Shown: positions 25,659 to 32,248 of the stretch, one piece after another
How the letters are laid out: each line of letters starts with the position of its first letter
Numbering within the stretch: position 1 is the stretch's first letter
Assembly (NCBI GenBank): GCA_023150915.1
Contig: JAKLKA010000033.1
Span: 29,043-93,042 of the forward strand
DNA length: 64,000 nt
Source: Polyangiaceae bacterium
Lineage (GTDB): Bacteria > Myxococcota_A > Polyangia > Polyangiales > Polyangiaceae
Direction: 5' to 3'
Made by a program: the position numbers and the translations under genes
Notes under the pieces: generated by a model
Told to the model about the DNA's origin: nothing
Databases searched by the model: none
The model's input: only the letters and a program-made list of their open reading frames with translations

Positions 25659-27821
25659 ATGCGCGACATGACGACAAACGACTCAGGGGCTCGGCGCGCG
25701 GCGCGTGCGGGTCGCGCAACGCGGAGCCTCGGGGTCACGCTGGCCGTCGCTGTTGCCACGGCGTGCGCTGCGACGCCGCCGGAACCCCTGCCTGAAGGCG
25801 CCGCAGCAGTCGAAGCGACGGACGAGATCACGGCGCGCGTCGAGGCGCTCCGCGCTCGGTTCGTGACTGCGCGCGGGCCGACACCGACGGCGCTCTCGTC
25901 GTTCATCGGCCGGGGCACCGTGCAGCGGTTTGCGCGAAGCGGAGACGCGCTCGTGCCAGCCGGTGACGGCGCCGAGCCCCTTGCGCGCCAGGGGCTCGAC
26001 GTTCGCCTTCCCGTTCATGCCAACGGCGAGACGCGGCTTTCGGACCGCTCCAGCGGCGTGGCGGTACGTGTGCGTCTCGAAGGCGCGGGCACTTCGGCTC
26101 CAGCGGCGCTGGGCTCTGGAATCGTGGTTTACGAGCACGCAACGCCCGGCGGCGCAACCATCCTGGTGCGCGCCACGCGCACGGCGGTCGAAGACTATGT
26201 GGTGTTCGACGCGCGGCCAGAGCGCGAGGCGGTCGTGTACTCAGTGCAGCTCGAGCAGGTGGCAGGGCTGCGCCTGGTGGCGAGCACGCTCGAGCTGCTG
26301 GACGCCGAAGGCACGCCTCGGCTGCGGGTCGCGCCTCCAGAGATCGCGGACGCGAGCGGGCGGGTGCACGCGGCCACGCTCGAGGTCGACGGCTGCAAAG
26401 CGGACGTCAGCCCGGTGACGCCCTGGGGGCGCGCGGTCACGCCTCCGGGGTCGAGCGTCTGCGCGGTCCGAGTGCGGTGGGACCATGCGTCGGTCCAGTA
26501 CCCCGCGGTCCTCGACCCGAAGTGGTCCGCGACCTCCGCGATGGTCCAGCCTCGCAGGGGCCACTCGGCCGTGCTGATGCAAGACGGCCGGGTGCTGGTG
26601 ACGGGGATGCGCCAAGACTTGCACGGCGCACCGATCGTGAGCGAAGTGTTCGAGCCGGGCTCGCAGACCTGGGCGGTCACGTCGCCGCTGAACGTCCCGC
26701 GGTACCTCGCCCCAGGGGTGCTGCTCGACGACGGCAGAGTGCTGGTCGTGGGCGGAGTGTGCCCATGGAGCAGCTGCCCTTACCCCTATCTGCCGCAGGG
26801 GGAGCTGTACGACCCCAAGACCGGGGTGTGGCAGCCCGTGCCGGGGTCGCCCCAGCGCGGCGGCACGAGCGCGACCAAGTTGCTCGACGGTCGCGTCTTG
26901 GCAGTGAGCGGAACCGGCACGACCCAACCCGCCGGGTTACCGGAGGGCGGGGCCTACGTCTTCGACCCCGCGTCAAACGGGTGGAAGACCCTGCCTGACC
27001 TGCCCGACCAGTACTTGCAGCCGCCCGGACTGGGCGGACCCGGGATGGACCACACCGCGTCGCTGCTGCACGACGGTCGCGTGCTCGTCGTGGGGGGGTG
27101 GCGCACCAATGGCCCGGAGGGCGAACCCGACAAGGCGGTGCCAGCGGTGGCGGCCTTCGACCCCAAGACGGACACGTGGGCCATCGGCCCGCCCCTCCAC
27201 CAAGGGCGCCTTCGTCACGTTGCCCTGACGCTGCCCGATGGCAGGCTGCTGGTCGCCGGCGGGGATGCGACGATGTTCCAGCCGGTTCCCCTGGCAACGG
27301 GTGAGATCTTCGACCCGGCCACGAACACGTGGACCACGTTTCCGGCCACGCCTCGAAGCGCGTTTGCCGGGGCGCTGCGGCAGGACGGCACGGTTCTGCT
27401 GGCAGGTGGCGAGGCGGCGGTGCCCACCGCCGAGCTCATCGACCCAGCCACGCTCGAGAGCGTCCCCATGGAGATGCCCGGGGGGCGGTATGGTCACACG
27501 GCCACCGCCCTGGCCGACGGGCGCGCCCTCGTGGCCGGCGGTTATCAACTGATCCCCGACGGCGAAGAGCTGGCCGAGCCCTCCAGCCTGGTTCTCAGCA
27601 ACGAACCGCTCCATCCCCCCGTTCCCGACGCGGGCACCGGGGGCGTCGCGGGTGCCGCCGGCGCGGCCGGCCACGCTGCGGCTGCACCGGATGACCAGGG
27701 CGGCTGTGGCTGTCGGGTGGCAGGGCCAGCGCAACAGCGCCAGGCGCCGTGGGCGCTCGCCGCGGCGCTGGCGCTCTGGGTGTTTCACCGCCGAGGCGGT
27801 GGGAAGAAGGCAACTACATGA
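25659..27821 (+). CDS. Kelch-repeat surface lipoprotein with MYXO-CTERM-like tail
   Basis: The 720-residue protein has an N-terminal export signal with a lipobox-like VATACAAT (Cys near residue 36). Residues 40-290 are a beta-rich domain without a name I recognise. From about residue 295 come kelch-type repeats, each with forms such as RRGHSAVLMQDGRVLVTGM, TASLLHDGRVLVVGG, HVALTLPDGRLLVAGG and HTATALADGRALVAGG, making a likely 5-6-bladed propeller. The C-terminus reads GGCGCRVAG, then APWALAAALALWVFHRR, which is Cys motif, hydrophobic stretch and basic tail as in MYXO-CTERM sorting signals. It is therefore cell-surface exposed. The stop overlaps the next start (ATGA), forming an operon with the following small lipoprotein. 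Ligand unknown. Confidence 0.8.
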   Translation: MRDMTTNDSGARRAARAGRATRSLGVTLAVAVATACAATPPEPLPEGAAAVEATDEITARVEALRARFVTARGPTPTALSSFIGRGTVQRFARSGDALVPAGDGAEPLARQGLDVRLPVHANGETRLSDRSSGVAVRVRLEGAGTSAPAALGSGIVVYEHATPGGATILVRATRTAVEDYVVFDARPEREAVVYSVQLEQVAGLRLVASTLELLDAEGTPRLRVAPPEIADASGRVHAATLEVDGCKADVSPVTPWGRAVTPPGSSVCAVRVRWDHASVQYPAVLDPKWSATSAMVQPRRGHSAVLMQDGRVLVTGMRQDLHGAPIVSEVFEPGSQTWAVTSPLNVPRYLAPGVLLDDGRVLVVGGVCPWSSCPYPYLPQGELYDPKTGVWQPVPGSPQRGGTSATKLLDGRVLAVSGTGTTQPAGLPEGGAYVFDPASNGWKTLPDLPDQYLQPPGLGGPGMDHTASLLHDGRVLVVGGWRTNGPEGEPDKAVPAVAAFDPKTDTWAIGPPLHQGRLRHVALTLPDGRLLVAGGDATMFQPVPLATGEIFDPATNTWTTFPATPRSAFAGALRQDGTVLLAGGEAAVPTAELIDPATLESVPMEMPGGRYGHTATALADGRALVAGGYQLIPDGEELAEPSSLVLSNEPLHPPVPDAGTGGVAGAAGAAGHAAAAPDDQGGCGCRVAGPAQQRQAPWALAAALALWVFHRRGGGKKATT

Positions 27822-28252
27822 TGGGCAACAGATCCGGTCCGCTCGCGAAAAAGTGGTGGGTGCTGCTCGTGGGCGTCGCAGCAGGCGTCGTGGCTTGTGC
27901 GAAAGATGACGGCGAGGCCACTCCGAGGGCACCGGCCGACGCCATACCCGCGGCCGTGGCCATCTCGGGCTCCGAGGTCGAGCTGGGGGTGTATCTCGGC
28001 CCGGCGGTTCTGCATCGCGAAATGCGTCCAAAGATCATAGACGCAAACCGAAAGGCGGCGTGCGAGGGGTTCTGCGGTCCCGATGAGTACCCGTTTGCCT
28101 CGACCGTGGAGGGTGGTGCGGGCGCGCAGGTGACCGCAGTCCCGTTGGCGGAGCAGCGCATCCAGGGAGGCGTGATGTCGCAGTTCTACCGGCAGCATGG
28201 CATCAAGCAGGGAGATGCCTTTAGAGTGTTCGTCAAGAAGAACAAGGACTGA
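27818..28252 (+). CDS. Small putative lipoprotein of unknown function
   Basis: The 144-residue product begins MMGNRSGPLAKKWWVLLVGVAAGVVACAKDD, a lipoprotein signal with lipobox VVAC (Cys near residue 27). The remainder (VELGVYLGPAVLHREMRPKI, ACEGFCGPDEYPF, SQFYRQHGIKQGDAFRVFVKKN) is not a family I recognise. It overlaps the kelch gene stop (ATGA) and is followed after 2 nt by another small gene, so all three are probably one operon. Its GC content looks somewhat lower than that of the neighbours. ATG codons at 27818 and 27821 are both usable. Confidence 0.65.
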   Translation: MMGNRSGPLAKKWWVLLVGVAAGVVACAKDDGEATPRAPADAIPAAVAISGSEVELGVYLGPAVLHREMRPKIIDANRKAACEGFCGPDEYPFASTVEGGAGAQVTAVPLAEQRIQGGVMSQFYRQHGIKQGDAFRVFVKKNKD

Positions 28253-28254
28253 GG

Positions 28255-28566
28255 ATGGGACTGCTCGCACGCGCCAAGGTGATCCCGTACAACGCCCAGG
28301 TGGAGTTGAGTGATCTGAACGCGACCGACTACCCGCAATGGCGGACCGGGCACGAGGCGGCTGTGGCACTGGCTGACTGCGTCGCAGTAGCGACGCAAGG
28401 CGATGAGGCAGGAAAGGTGGTCGTTGAGATCTGGTACGGCGAACTTCAACTCGACGACCCCGCCATTCGGGAGCCGGTCTTCGAAGCGGGTCGGTATCAT
28501 CTGCGAGTTTTCACCTCGCCGGTGGGAGCGCCGCCCGCACGCGTGTACTTCCTGCTGAGTTCGTAG
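28255..28566 (+). CDS. Small hypothetical protein
   Basis: This 103-residue protein starts MGLLARAKVIPYNAQVELSDLNATDYPQW and ends VGAPPARVYFLLSS. It has no signal peptide or membrane segment. The mix of strands (KVVVEIWYGELQLDD, GRYHLRVFTSP) suggests a small beta-rich domain. The ATG is 2 nt after the stop of the preceding lipoprotein gene and GACTGAGG precedes it, supporting translation as third gene of the kelch operon. I recognise no family; a partner or immunity-like role would be speculation. Confidence 0.6.
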   Translation: MGLLARAKVIPYNAQVELSDLNATDYPQWRTGHEAAVALADCVAVATQGDEAGKVVVEIWYGELQLDDPAIREPVFEAGRYHLRVFTSPVGAPPARVYFLLSS

Positions 28567-28860
28567 AGGGCGCTTTGTGCGGCTGGGAGTGGACGCCGCG
28601 TTCCGTCCAACGTCGGCGTTGAGCTGCGGCGGCGCGTTCCAGTGTCGGGCCTCGCGTAATCAGAGCCGAGCTCGCCGCCGTCAGCTCCAACGCTCTGTTG
28701 GACAGTGTCCCGGTGTCCCGGTCCACCGACGTTTCCGCTGAAAGAATGACGCCTCTTTCAAGCCTCCATCCGACGATCCCGGCCTCCCGGAGGCGCTGGT
28801 CTGGCCGTCCGGGACGCTTATGCTTGGCTCGCGGCTGCACCCGCGCGGACCACGCGTGGC
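28567..28860. other. Intergenic region with several short inverted repeats
   Basis: About 290 bases between the kelch operon and the regulator gene lack a supported reading frame. They contain three short perfect inverted repeats: CAACG-TCGG-CGTTG (28608-28621), CCAAC-GCTCT-GTTGG (near 28687-28701) and TGAAAGA-ATGACGCC-TCTTTCA (28739-28760). GTGTCCCG also occurs twice in tandem near 28705-28720. The first may act as a terminator-like hairpin and the last could be an operator for the regulator gene; neither has an obvious U-tract. Confidence 0.35.
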
Positions 28861-29796
28861 GTGAAGAGGACGGAGCTCATGCCAGGCTCCCGCGCGCCGG
28901 GCCGCCGGGCCCTGCGCTGGGCCAAATGGGCTCGCCCGACGGAGCGCGGTGCGATAGGCTTGGCTCGCAAGAAAGCACGCAACTCGCGGCGGCAACGCGC
29001 CGACCAGAAGCTCAAGTTGGAACCGGCCGAGACTCCGCCTGATGGCTTGTGGTTGGGACCGAGGGGAGAGCCCCGCCGGCCCGCGCTCTGGCCCGGCGAG
29101 CCGCCCTCGGCGGTGGTGGTCGGCTCCCACGCGGCGGGCGTGCTCGAGCTCACGCGAGCGTTGCGGCGCATGGAGTGTCCCGCAGACGGTCTCTCCTCCG
29201 TGGCGGCGCTGCTCGACCACGTCCAGGCCAGCGTCGATGTGATCCTGGTCGATCTGGCCGACGCACCCCTCGGCGCGTTCGATGCCGCCCTGAAGCTGCG
29301 CGCCGACCAGCGTGCGCGGTGCGTGGTGGCGATCACCGCCGCCCCGCGCGCCGATCTCAGGTCCGACGCGCTCCGCCGGGGCGCCGATGACGTCGTGAGC
29401 CGACCCTTCGAGCTGGACGAGCTGTTCGCACGGATCCACGCGCTGCTTCGCCGCCTGCGCAGCCACTCGGGGGTCATGGCGGCGGTCGTGGACGTGCCCG
29501 CCGAGCGCAACGCAACCTGGCCCGAGCTGGTCGCGCAGATCGAACGCGCGCTTCCGGAGCTCGACCGTGCCGTGAAGCACCGGCAGCGCCGCTTGTTCGC
29601 GCTCTTCAAGGGCTCCGGTGGCCGCCCGGTCCGCTGGGAGGCCGCGGCGGCTCAGGCGCTGGAGACACCCTGCATGAGCCAGGCAGCTTTCTACAAGCAG
29701 GTCCGACGCCTGAACGCGAAGCTGGCGCCCTTCGGCCTGGTGATCGTCGCCGAACGCGGTTTCGGCTGGTATCTCGATCGGCTGGCGCCGCGCTGA
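28861..29796 (+). CDS. Receiver-like response regulator with C-terminal winged-helix-like domain
   Basis: The 311-residue product has a basic N-terminal tail (residues 1-60) and then a receiver-like domain: SAVVVGSHAAGVLELTRALRRM, VDVILVDLADAPLGAFDAALKLR (candidate phospho-acceptor Asp), RCVVAITAAPRADLRSDALRRGADDVVSRPFELDELFARIHALLRRL. The conserved Lys before PF is Arg and the acidic pocket is incomplete, so phosphorylation is doubtful. The C-terminal 100 residues (MSQAAFYKQVRRLNAKLAPFGLVIVAERGFGWYL) look like the recognition helix and wing of an OmpR-type effector domain. It is a probable DNA-binding regulator with unknown targets and no adjacent histidine kinase. The start is GTG at 28861; an ATG at 28879 is possible. 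Confidence 0.65.
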   Translation: MKRTELMPGSRAPGRRALRWAKWARPTERGAIGLARKKARNSRRQRADQKLKLEPAETPPDGLWLGPRGEPRRPALWPGEPPSAVVVGSHAAGVLELTRALRRMECPADGLSSVAALLDHVQASVDVILVDLADAPLGAFDAALKLRADQRARCVVAITAAPRADLRSDALRRGADDVVSRPFELDELFARIHALLRRLRSHSGVMAAVVDVPAERNATWPELVAQIERALPELDRAVKHRQRRLFALFKGSGGRPVRWEAAAAQALETPCMSQAAFYKQVRRLNAKLAPFGLVIVAERGFGWYLDRLAPR

Positions 29797-29829
29797 GCGT
29801 GGGTGAACGCGAAGCCGCCCGGCGATCCG

Positions 29830-31302
29830 CTACGCCCGCCGCAGCACGAACAACCGGGCCGCCGGCGCCTGGGCGGGACCGGGGAAGGTGCTGGCGTGAT
29901 CCTCGACGATCTCGAACGCGCTTCCGAAGAGGCGCGCCAGCGTCTCGGCGGTGTGGGGCATCGTGCCGTGCCGATCACCCTCTTCGGTGGCGTGGGTCTT
30001 GAGCAGCAAGTGTCCGCCGGGTGCCAGCAGCGTGGCCAGGTTCTCGGCATAGCGGGCGGCGGCGTCGGGGGTGAGCAGGTGCAAGCACCCGCGATCGACC
30101 GCGATGTCGAACGAGCTGCGGCGGCGGGTGTTCGTGATGTCGTCTTCCAACCAGAGCACCGAAAGCTCGGGGGAGCGCCGCCGAGCGTCTTCCAGGGCAC
30201 GCCCCGATAGGTCGGTGGCCACCACCCGGTGTCCGCGCTCGGCAGCGGCCACGGCCATGGTGCCGAGCCCCGTCCCGATGTCGAGCACCAAGGCGTGACG
30301 GGGCGCGAGGCGCTCGAACGACGCGAGCAGGTCGTCGTCGACGCGGTCGGTGTACCAGGGCAGACGCTCGGGGCGCTCGGAGGCGTACACCTGATCCCAC
30401 TCGGCGCCGCTCCGCGGGGTGACGCGCGTGCCTGCGCGGCGGAGCGCCAGCGCGGTCTCGAGCATCTGCACCACCACCTCGATCGGCGGCGCCGGGCCCA
30501 GCTTGCGCGGGCGATCGAGCGGCGGGTCGGCGACCTCGATGCCGAACGACGGATGAATGACGTGCAGGCCGTCCCGGGCCAGCTGCTCGATGTTGCGCTG
30601 CACCGCCGCGCGGGCGTACATGCCCGCGTTCATCGAGGGCGCGATGATGACCGGCGCCGCGGTGGCGAGCGCGACGGCGGAGACGATCGAGTCGAAGTTT
30701 CCGGTGGCGAGCCGGGACAGCGTGGTTGCCGTCGCCGGCCAGACCAGCACCGCGTCGGCCCAGGCAGCCAGGTCGATGTGCGGCACCGCCGTCTCGCCTT
30801 CGTACAAGTCCTGGGCCACCGGGCGATGCACCAGGCGCTCGAGGGCGTAGGCACTGACGAAGCGGAGCGCATTCTTGGTGGCCGCCACGCGCACCTCGAA
30901 ACCGCGATCGAGCAGCCGAGCGACCATCGCCGGCGCGTGCATCGCCGCCACCCCGCCGGCCAGGCACAAGACGACGCGATCGTGGCGCGGCGGCGACGCC
31001 GGCGCGGCGGGGGCGCTGTCGGGCTCGAACCGCTCGATGGCTCCGGCGTCGAGCAAGAGGCCGAGCAGCTGATCGACGACGCTGCCTTCGCCAAGCGCCG
31101 CGCCACTGAGCGCCTCCACGTGTGCCACGACCTCTCGGGGCGACCGCGGCTGCAGCAGAAAGCCGAGCACCACCCGTGCGAGCTGGGCCGACTCGGCGTG
31201 CAGCTGGTGCGCGCGACCGTCGGGCCCGAGCAGGACGGTCGTGTCCCCGGCGTCGTAGATGCGCGCCACGCGCGCGCGCCGCAGGCGGGCGGTTTCGGAC
31301 AT
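29830..31302 (-). CDS. PqqD/RRE-like + HFCD flavoprotein + SAM methyltransferase fusion
   Basis: The 490-residue chain has three parts. Residues 10-95 (GPDGRAHQLHAESAQLARVVLGFL, SPREVVAHVEAL, LLDAGAIERF) have the pattern of a PqqD-like peptide-recognition domain. Residues 110-300 form a homo-oligomeric Cys-decarboxylase flavoprotein: CLAGGVAAMHAPAMVARLLDRG, the catalytic-His motif PHIDLAAWADAVLVWPATATT and the PxMNxxM-type motif PSMNAGMYARAAVQRNI. Residues 330-490 form a class I methyltransferase (LVLDIGTGLGTMAVAAAERGHRVVATDLS). Such parts occur separately in peptide natural-product tailoring (EpiD-type decarboxylation, methylation). The start is ATG at 31302; the longer ORF from 31539 is out of family. 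It lies 43 nt downstream of the small Cys-rich lipoprotein gene. The RRE assignment is the least certain part. Confidence 0.72.
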   Translation of the reverse strand: MSETARLRRARVARIYDAGDTTVLLGPDGRAHQLHAESAQLARVVLGFLLQPRSPREVVAHVEALSGAALGEGSVVDQLLGLLLDAGAIERFEPDSAPAAPASPPRHDRVVLCLAGGVAAMHAPAMVARLLDRGFEVRVAATKNALRFVSAYALERLVHRPVAQDLYEGETAVPHIDLAAWADAVLVWPATATTLSRLATGNFDSIVSAVALATAAPVIIAPSMNAGMYARAAVQRNIEQLARDGLHVIHPSFGIEVADPPLDRPRKLGPAPPIEVVVQMLETALALRRAGTRVTPRSGAEWDQVYASERPERLPWYTDRVDDDLLASFERLAPRHALVLDIGTGLGTMAVAAAERGHRVVATDLSGRALEDARRRSPELSVLWLEDDITNTRRRSSFDIAVDRGCLHLLTPDAAARYAENLATLLAPGGHLLLKTHATEEGDRHGTMPHTAETLARLFGSAFEIVEDHASTFPGPAQAPAARLFVLRRA

Positions 31303-31345
31303 CGTCCCGGATTCTCGCGGTCCAGACCGGACCGCCGTCAGGCTA

Positions 31346-31597
31346 TCAACTACTGCCGCCCGTCTTACAGCCGCCCGAGCTGGTCTTGTAGCAATCCTTG
31401 GTCGGCCCGCACGTGGTCTTGCCCTGGTCGTCCTTGCACGGCTCGCAGTCGCCGGACGGAAGCTCCGAACAGGCGACCACCGCGCTCGTGTTCTTCTGCG
31501 TCTCGTCGTCGTCGCCGCCGCACGCCAGCACCGCCGCAAAGGTGGTCACCGAGAGAGCGGTGGGTAGAAGCAACTCCCGCACGATGGGTCGAGCCAT
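31346..31597 (-). CDS. Small Cys-rich lipoprotein, possible precursor peptide
   Basis: The 83-residue product begins MARPIVRELLLPTALSVTTFAAVLACGGDDDE, a lipoprotein signal with lipobox VLAC (Cys 26). The tail is hydrophilic and cysteine-rich: SAVVACSELPSGDCEPCKDDQGKTTCGPTKDCYKTSSGGCKTGGSS, with six Cys in 42 residues. The gene ends in tandem stops (TGATAG) and is 43 nt upstream of the RRE-flavoprotein-methyltransferase fusion on the same strand, so the two form an operon. It may be the substrate of that enzyme, or simply a disulfide-rich lipoprotein; a lipoprotein signal is unusual for a RiPP precursor. TAGGCT lies 6 nt before the ATG and a palindrome lies just upstream. Confidence 0.65.
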   Translation of the reverse strand: MARPIVRELLLPTALSVTTFAAVLACGGDDDETQKNTSAVVACSELPSGDCEPCKDDQGKTTCGPTKDCYKTSSGGCKTGGSS

Positions 31598-31603
31598 CCC
31601 TGG

Positions 31604-31609
31604 AGCCTA
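31604..31609 (-). promoter_or_regulatory. -10-like box for the small lipoprotein operon
   Basis: On the minus strand TAGGCT ends 6 nt before the ATG at 31597. If functional, transcription starts at about the initiation codon and the palindrome at 31617-31633 covers positions of roughly -20 to -36, where a repressor would block RNA polymerase. Confidence 0.3.
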
Positions 31610-31616
31610 CCACGAT

Positions 31617-31633
31617 TGTTCCCAATGGGAACA
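31617..31633. promoter_or_regulatory. 17-bp perfect palindrome, candidate operator
   Basis: TGTTCCCAATGGGAACA is a perfect inverted repeat with 8-bp arms around a single central base. It sits in the 93-bp region between the divergent starts at 31597 (minus) and 31691 (plus), next to the -10-like box of the minus gene. The shape is that of a homodimeric repressor site. It does not match a LexA or other box that I can name. Confidence 0.5.
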
Positions 31634-31676
31634 TTGATCAATCCTCGACGGACAGGCTCTCTCGAGAGAAGCCGGC

Positions 31677-31682
31677 TATATT
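31677..31682 (+). promoter_or_regulatory. -10 box, leaderless start of selenoprotein candidate
   Basis: TATATT (5 of 6 to TATAAT) ends 8 nt before the ATG at 31691, implying a transcript that starts at or next to the start codon. No -35 of good quality was found. Confidence 0.45.
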
Positions 31683-31690
31683 TCCAGCCG

Positions 31691-32239
31691 ATGGGCCGTT
31701 GGGTCGCGCTTCTGGCTTTTCTCGTGTGTGTTCCCAGCTGTAGCAGTGGGGAGCGCAGCGCCGGCGGCGAGCTGCGGTCGCTCCCCGAGCTCGAGCTCTG
31801 GGGACACCTTCGCCACGATCCCAGCGGGCTCGCGACCGCCGCGACGCCCGGACCGCTGGGCTTCGACGCGATCGGGCAGAGCGCCCCGCGCCCTCACGCG
31901 CTGATCCACGTCTCGGGGTTCACCTGAAGCGCTTGCAAGGCAGCGGCCCGGGACATGGCCCTGGACTACCCGACCTACGCCGACAAGGCGATCTTCGTCG
32001 ATCTCCTGGCCGAAGGCGCCGACCCCACCGAACCCGCGACCCCGGTGGAGCTCGAGGCCTGGATCGTGGATCGCGAGATCCCGTTCACGACCGCCGTCGA
32101 TCTCCCGGGCGCCGGCCAGCGCATCTTGAAGGACTTCTCGCCGATCGAGAGCACCTTCTTGGTCGAGCTCGGCAGCATGACGATCGTGGAACACGCCCGG
32201 GCGCCGACCACGCTCTATCCGGCGCTCGATGCGCTGTGA
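31691..32239 (+). CDS. Candidate selenocysteine-containing thioredoxin-fold lipoprotein (UGA recoded)
   Basis: The ORF track splits this gene at a TGA (31925-31927), but the frame is identical on both sides and the product is continuous. Residues 1-17 form a lipoprotein signal (VALLAFLVCVPSC, Cys 17). Around residue 79 the sequence reads ALIHVSGFT-[UGA]-SACKAAARDMALDYP, the strand-then-helix start of a thioredoxin fold. UGA stands exactly at the first redox position, giving U-S-A-C in place of CxxC. The rest fits a redoxin (KAIFVDLLAEG, IPFTTAVDLPGAGQRILKDF, ESTFLVELGSMTIVEH), ending in TGA at 32237. A hairpin 14 nt after the UGA resembles a bacterial SECIS. Read with selenocysteine, it is a 182-residue thiol/selenol oxidoreductase on the periplasmic side. 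The alternative is a Cys-to-stop nonsense mutation or a sequencing error. Confidence 0.75.
31925..31927 (+). other. In-frame UGA, candidate selenocysteine codon
   Basis: The TGA replaces the first Cys codon of a CxxC-type redox motif (T-UGA-AGC-GCT-TGC, i.e. U-S-A-C). The frame is open and clearly homologous in style on both sides, and the next ATG (31955) is inside the first helix of the fold, so internal reinitiation would not give a sensible protein. Confidence 0.7.
31941..31963 (+). promoter_or_regulatory. Candidate bacterial SECIS hairpin
   Basis: CAGCGGCC-CGGGACAT-GGCCCTG can fold into a 7-bp stem with one bulged C and an 8-nt loop. The loop begins 21 nt after the UGA, within the 16-37 nt window generally required for bacterial SECIS elements, and has G as its second base, as the loop consensus asks. 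In such GC-rich DNA hairpins are common, so this supports but does not prove recoding. Confidence 0.5.
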
Positions 32240-32248
32240 CGGAGCGAA

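Noticed and set aside
31691-31927. Frameshift as the cause of the split redoxin gene
   Set aside because: The two halves are in the same frame, so only a single codon separates them; no insertion or deletion is needed.
31955-32239. Independent small gene starting at ATG 31955
   Set aside because: It would begin within the first helix of a thioredoxin fold and lack the redox strand; the in-frame continuity with the upstream lipoprotein favours UGA recoding.
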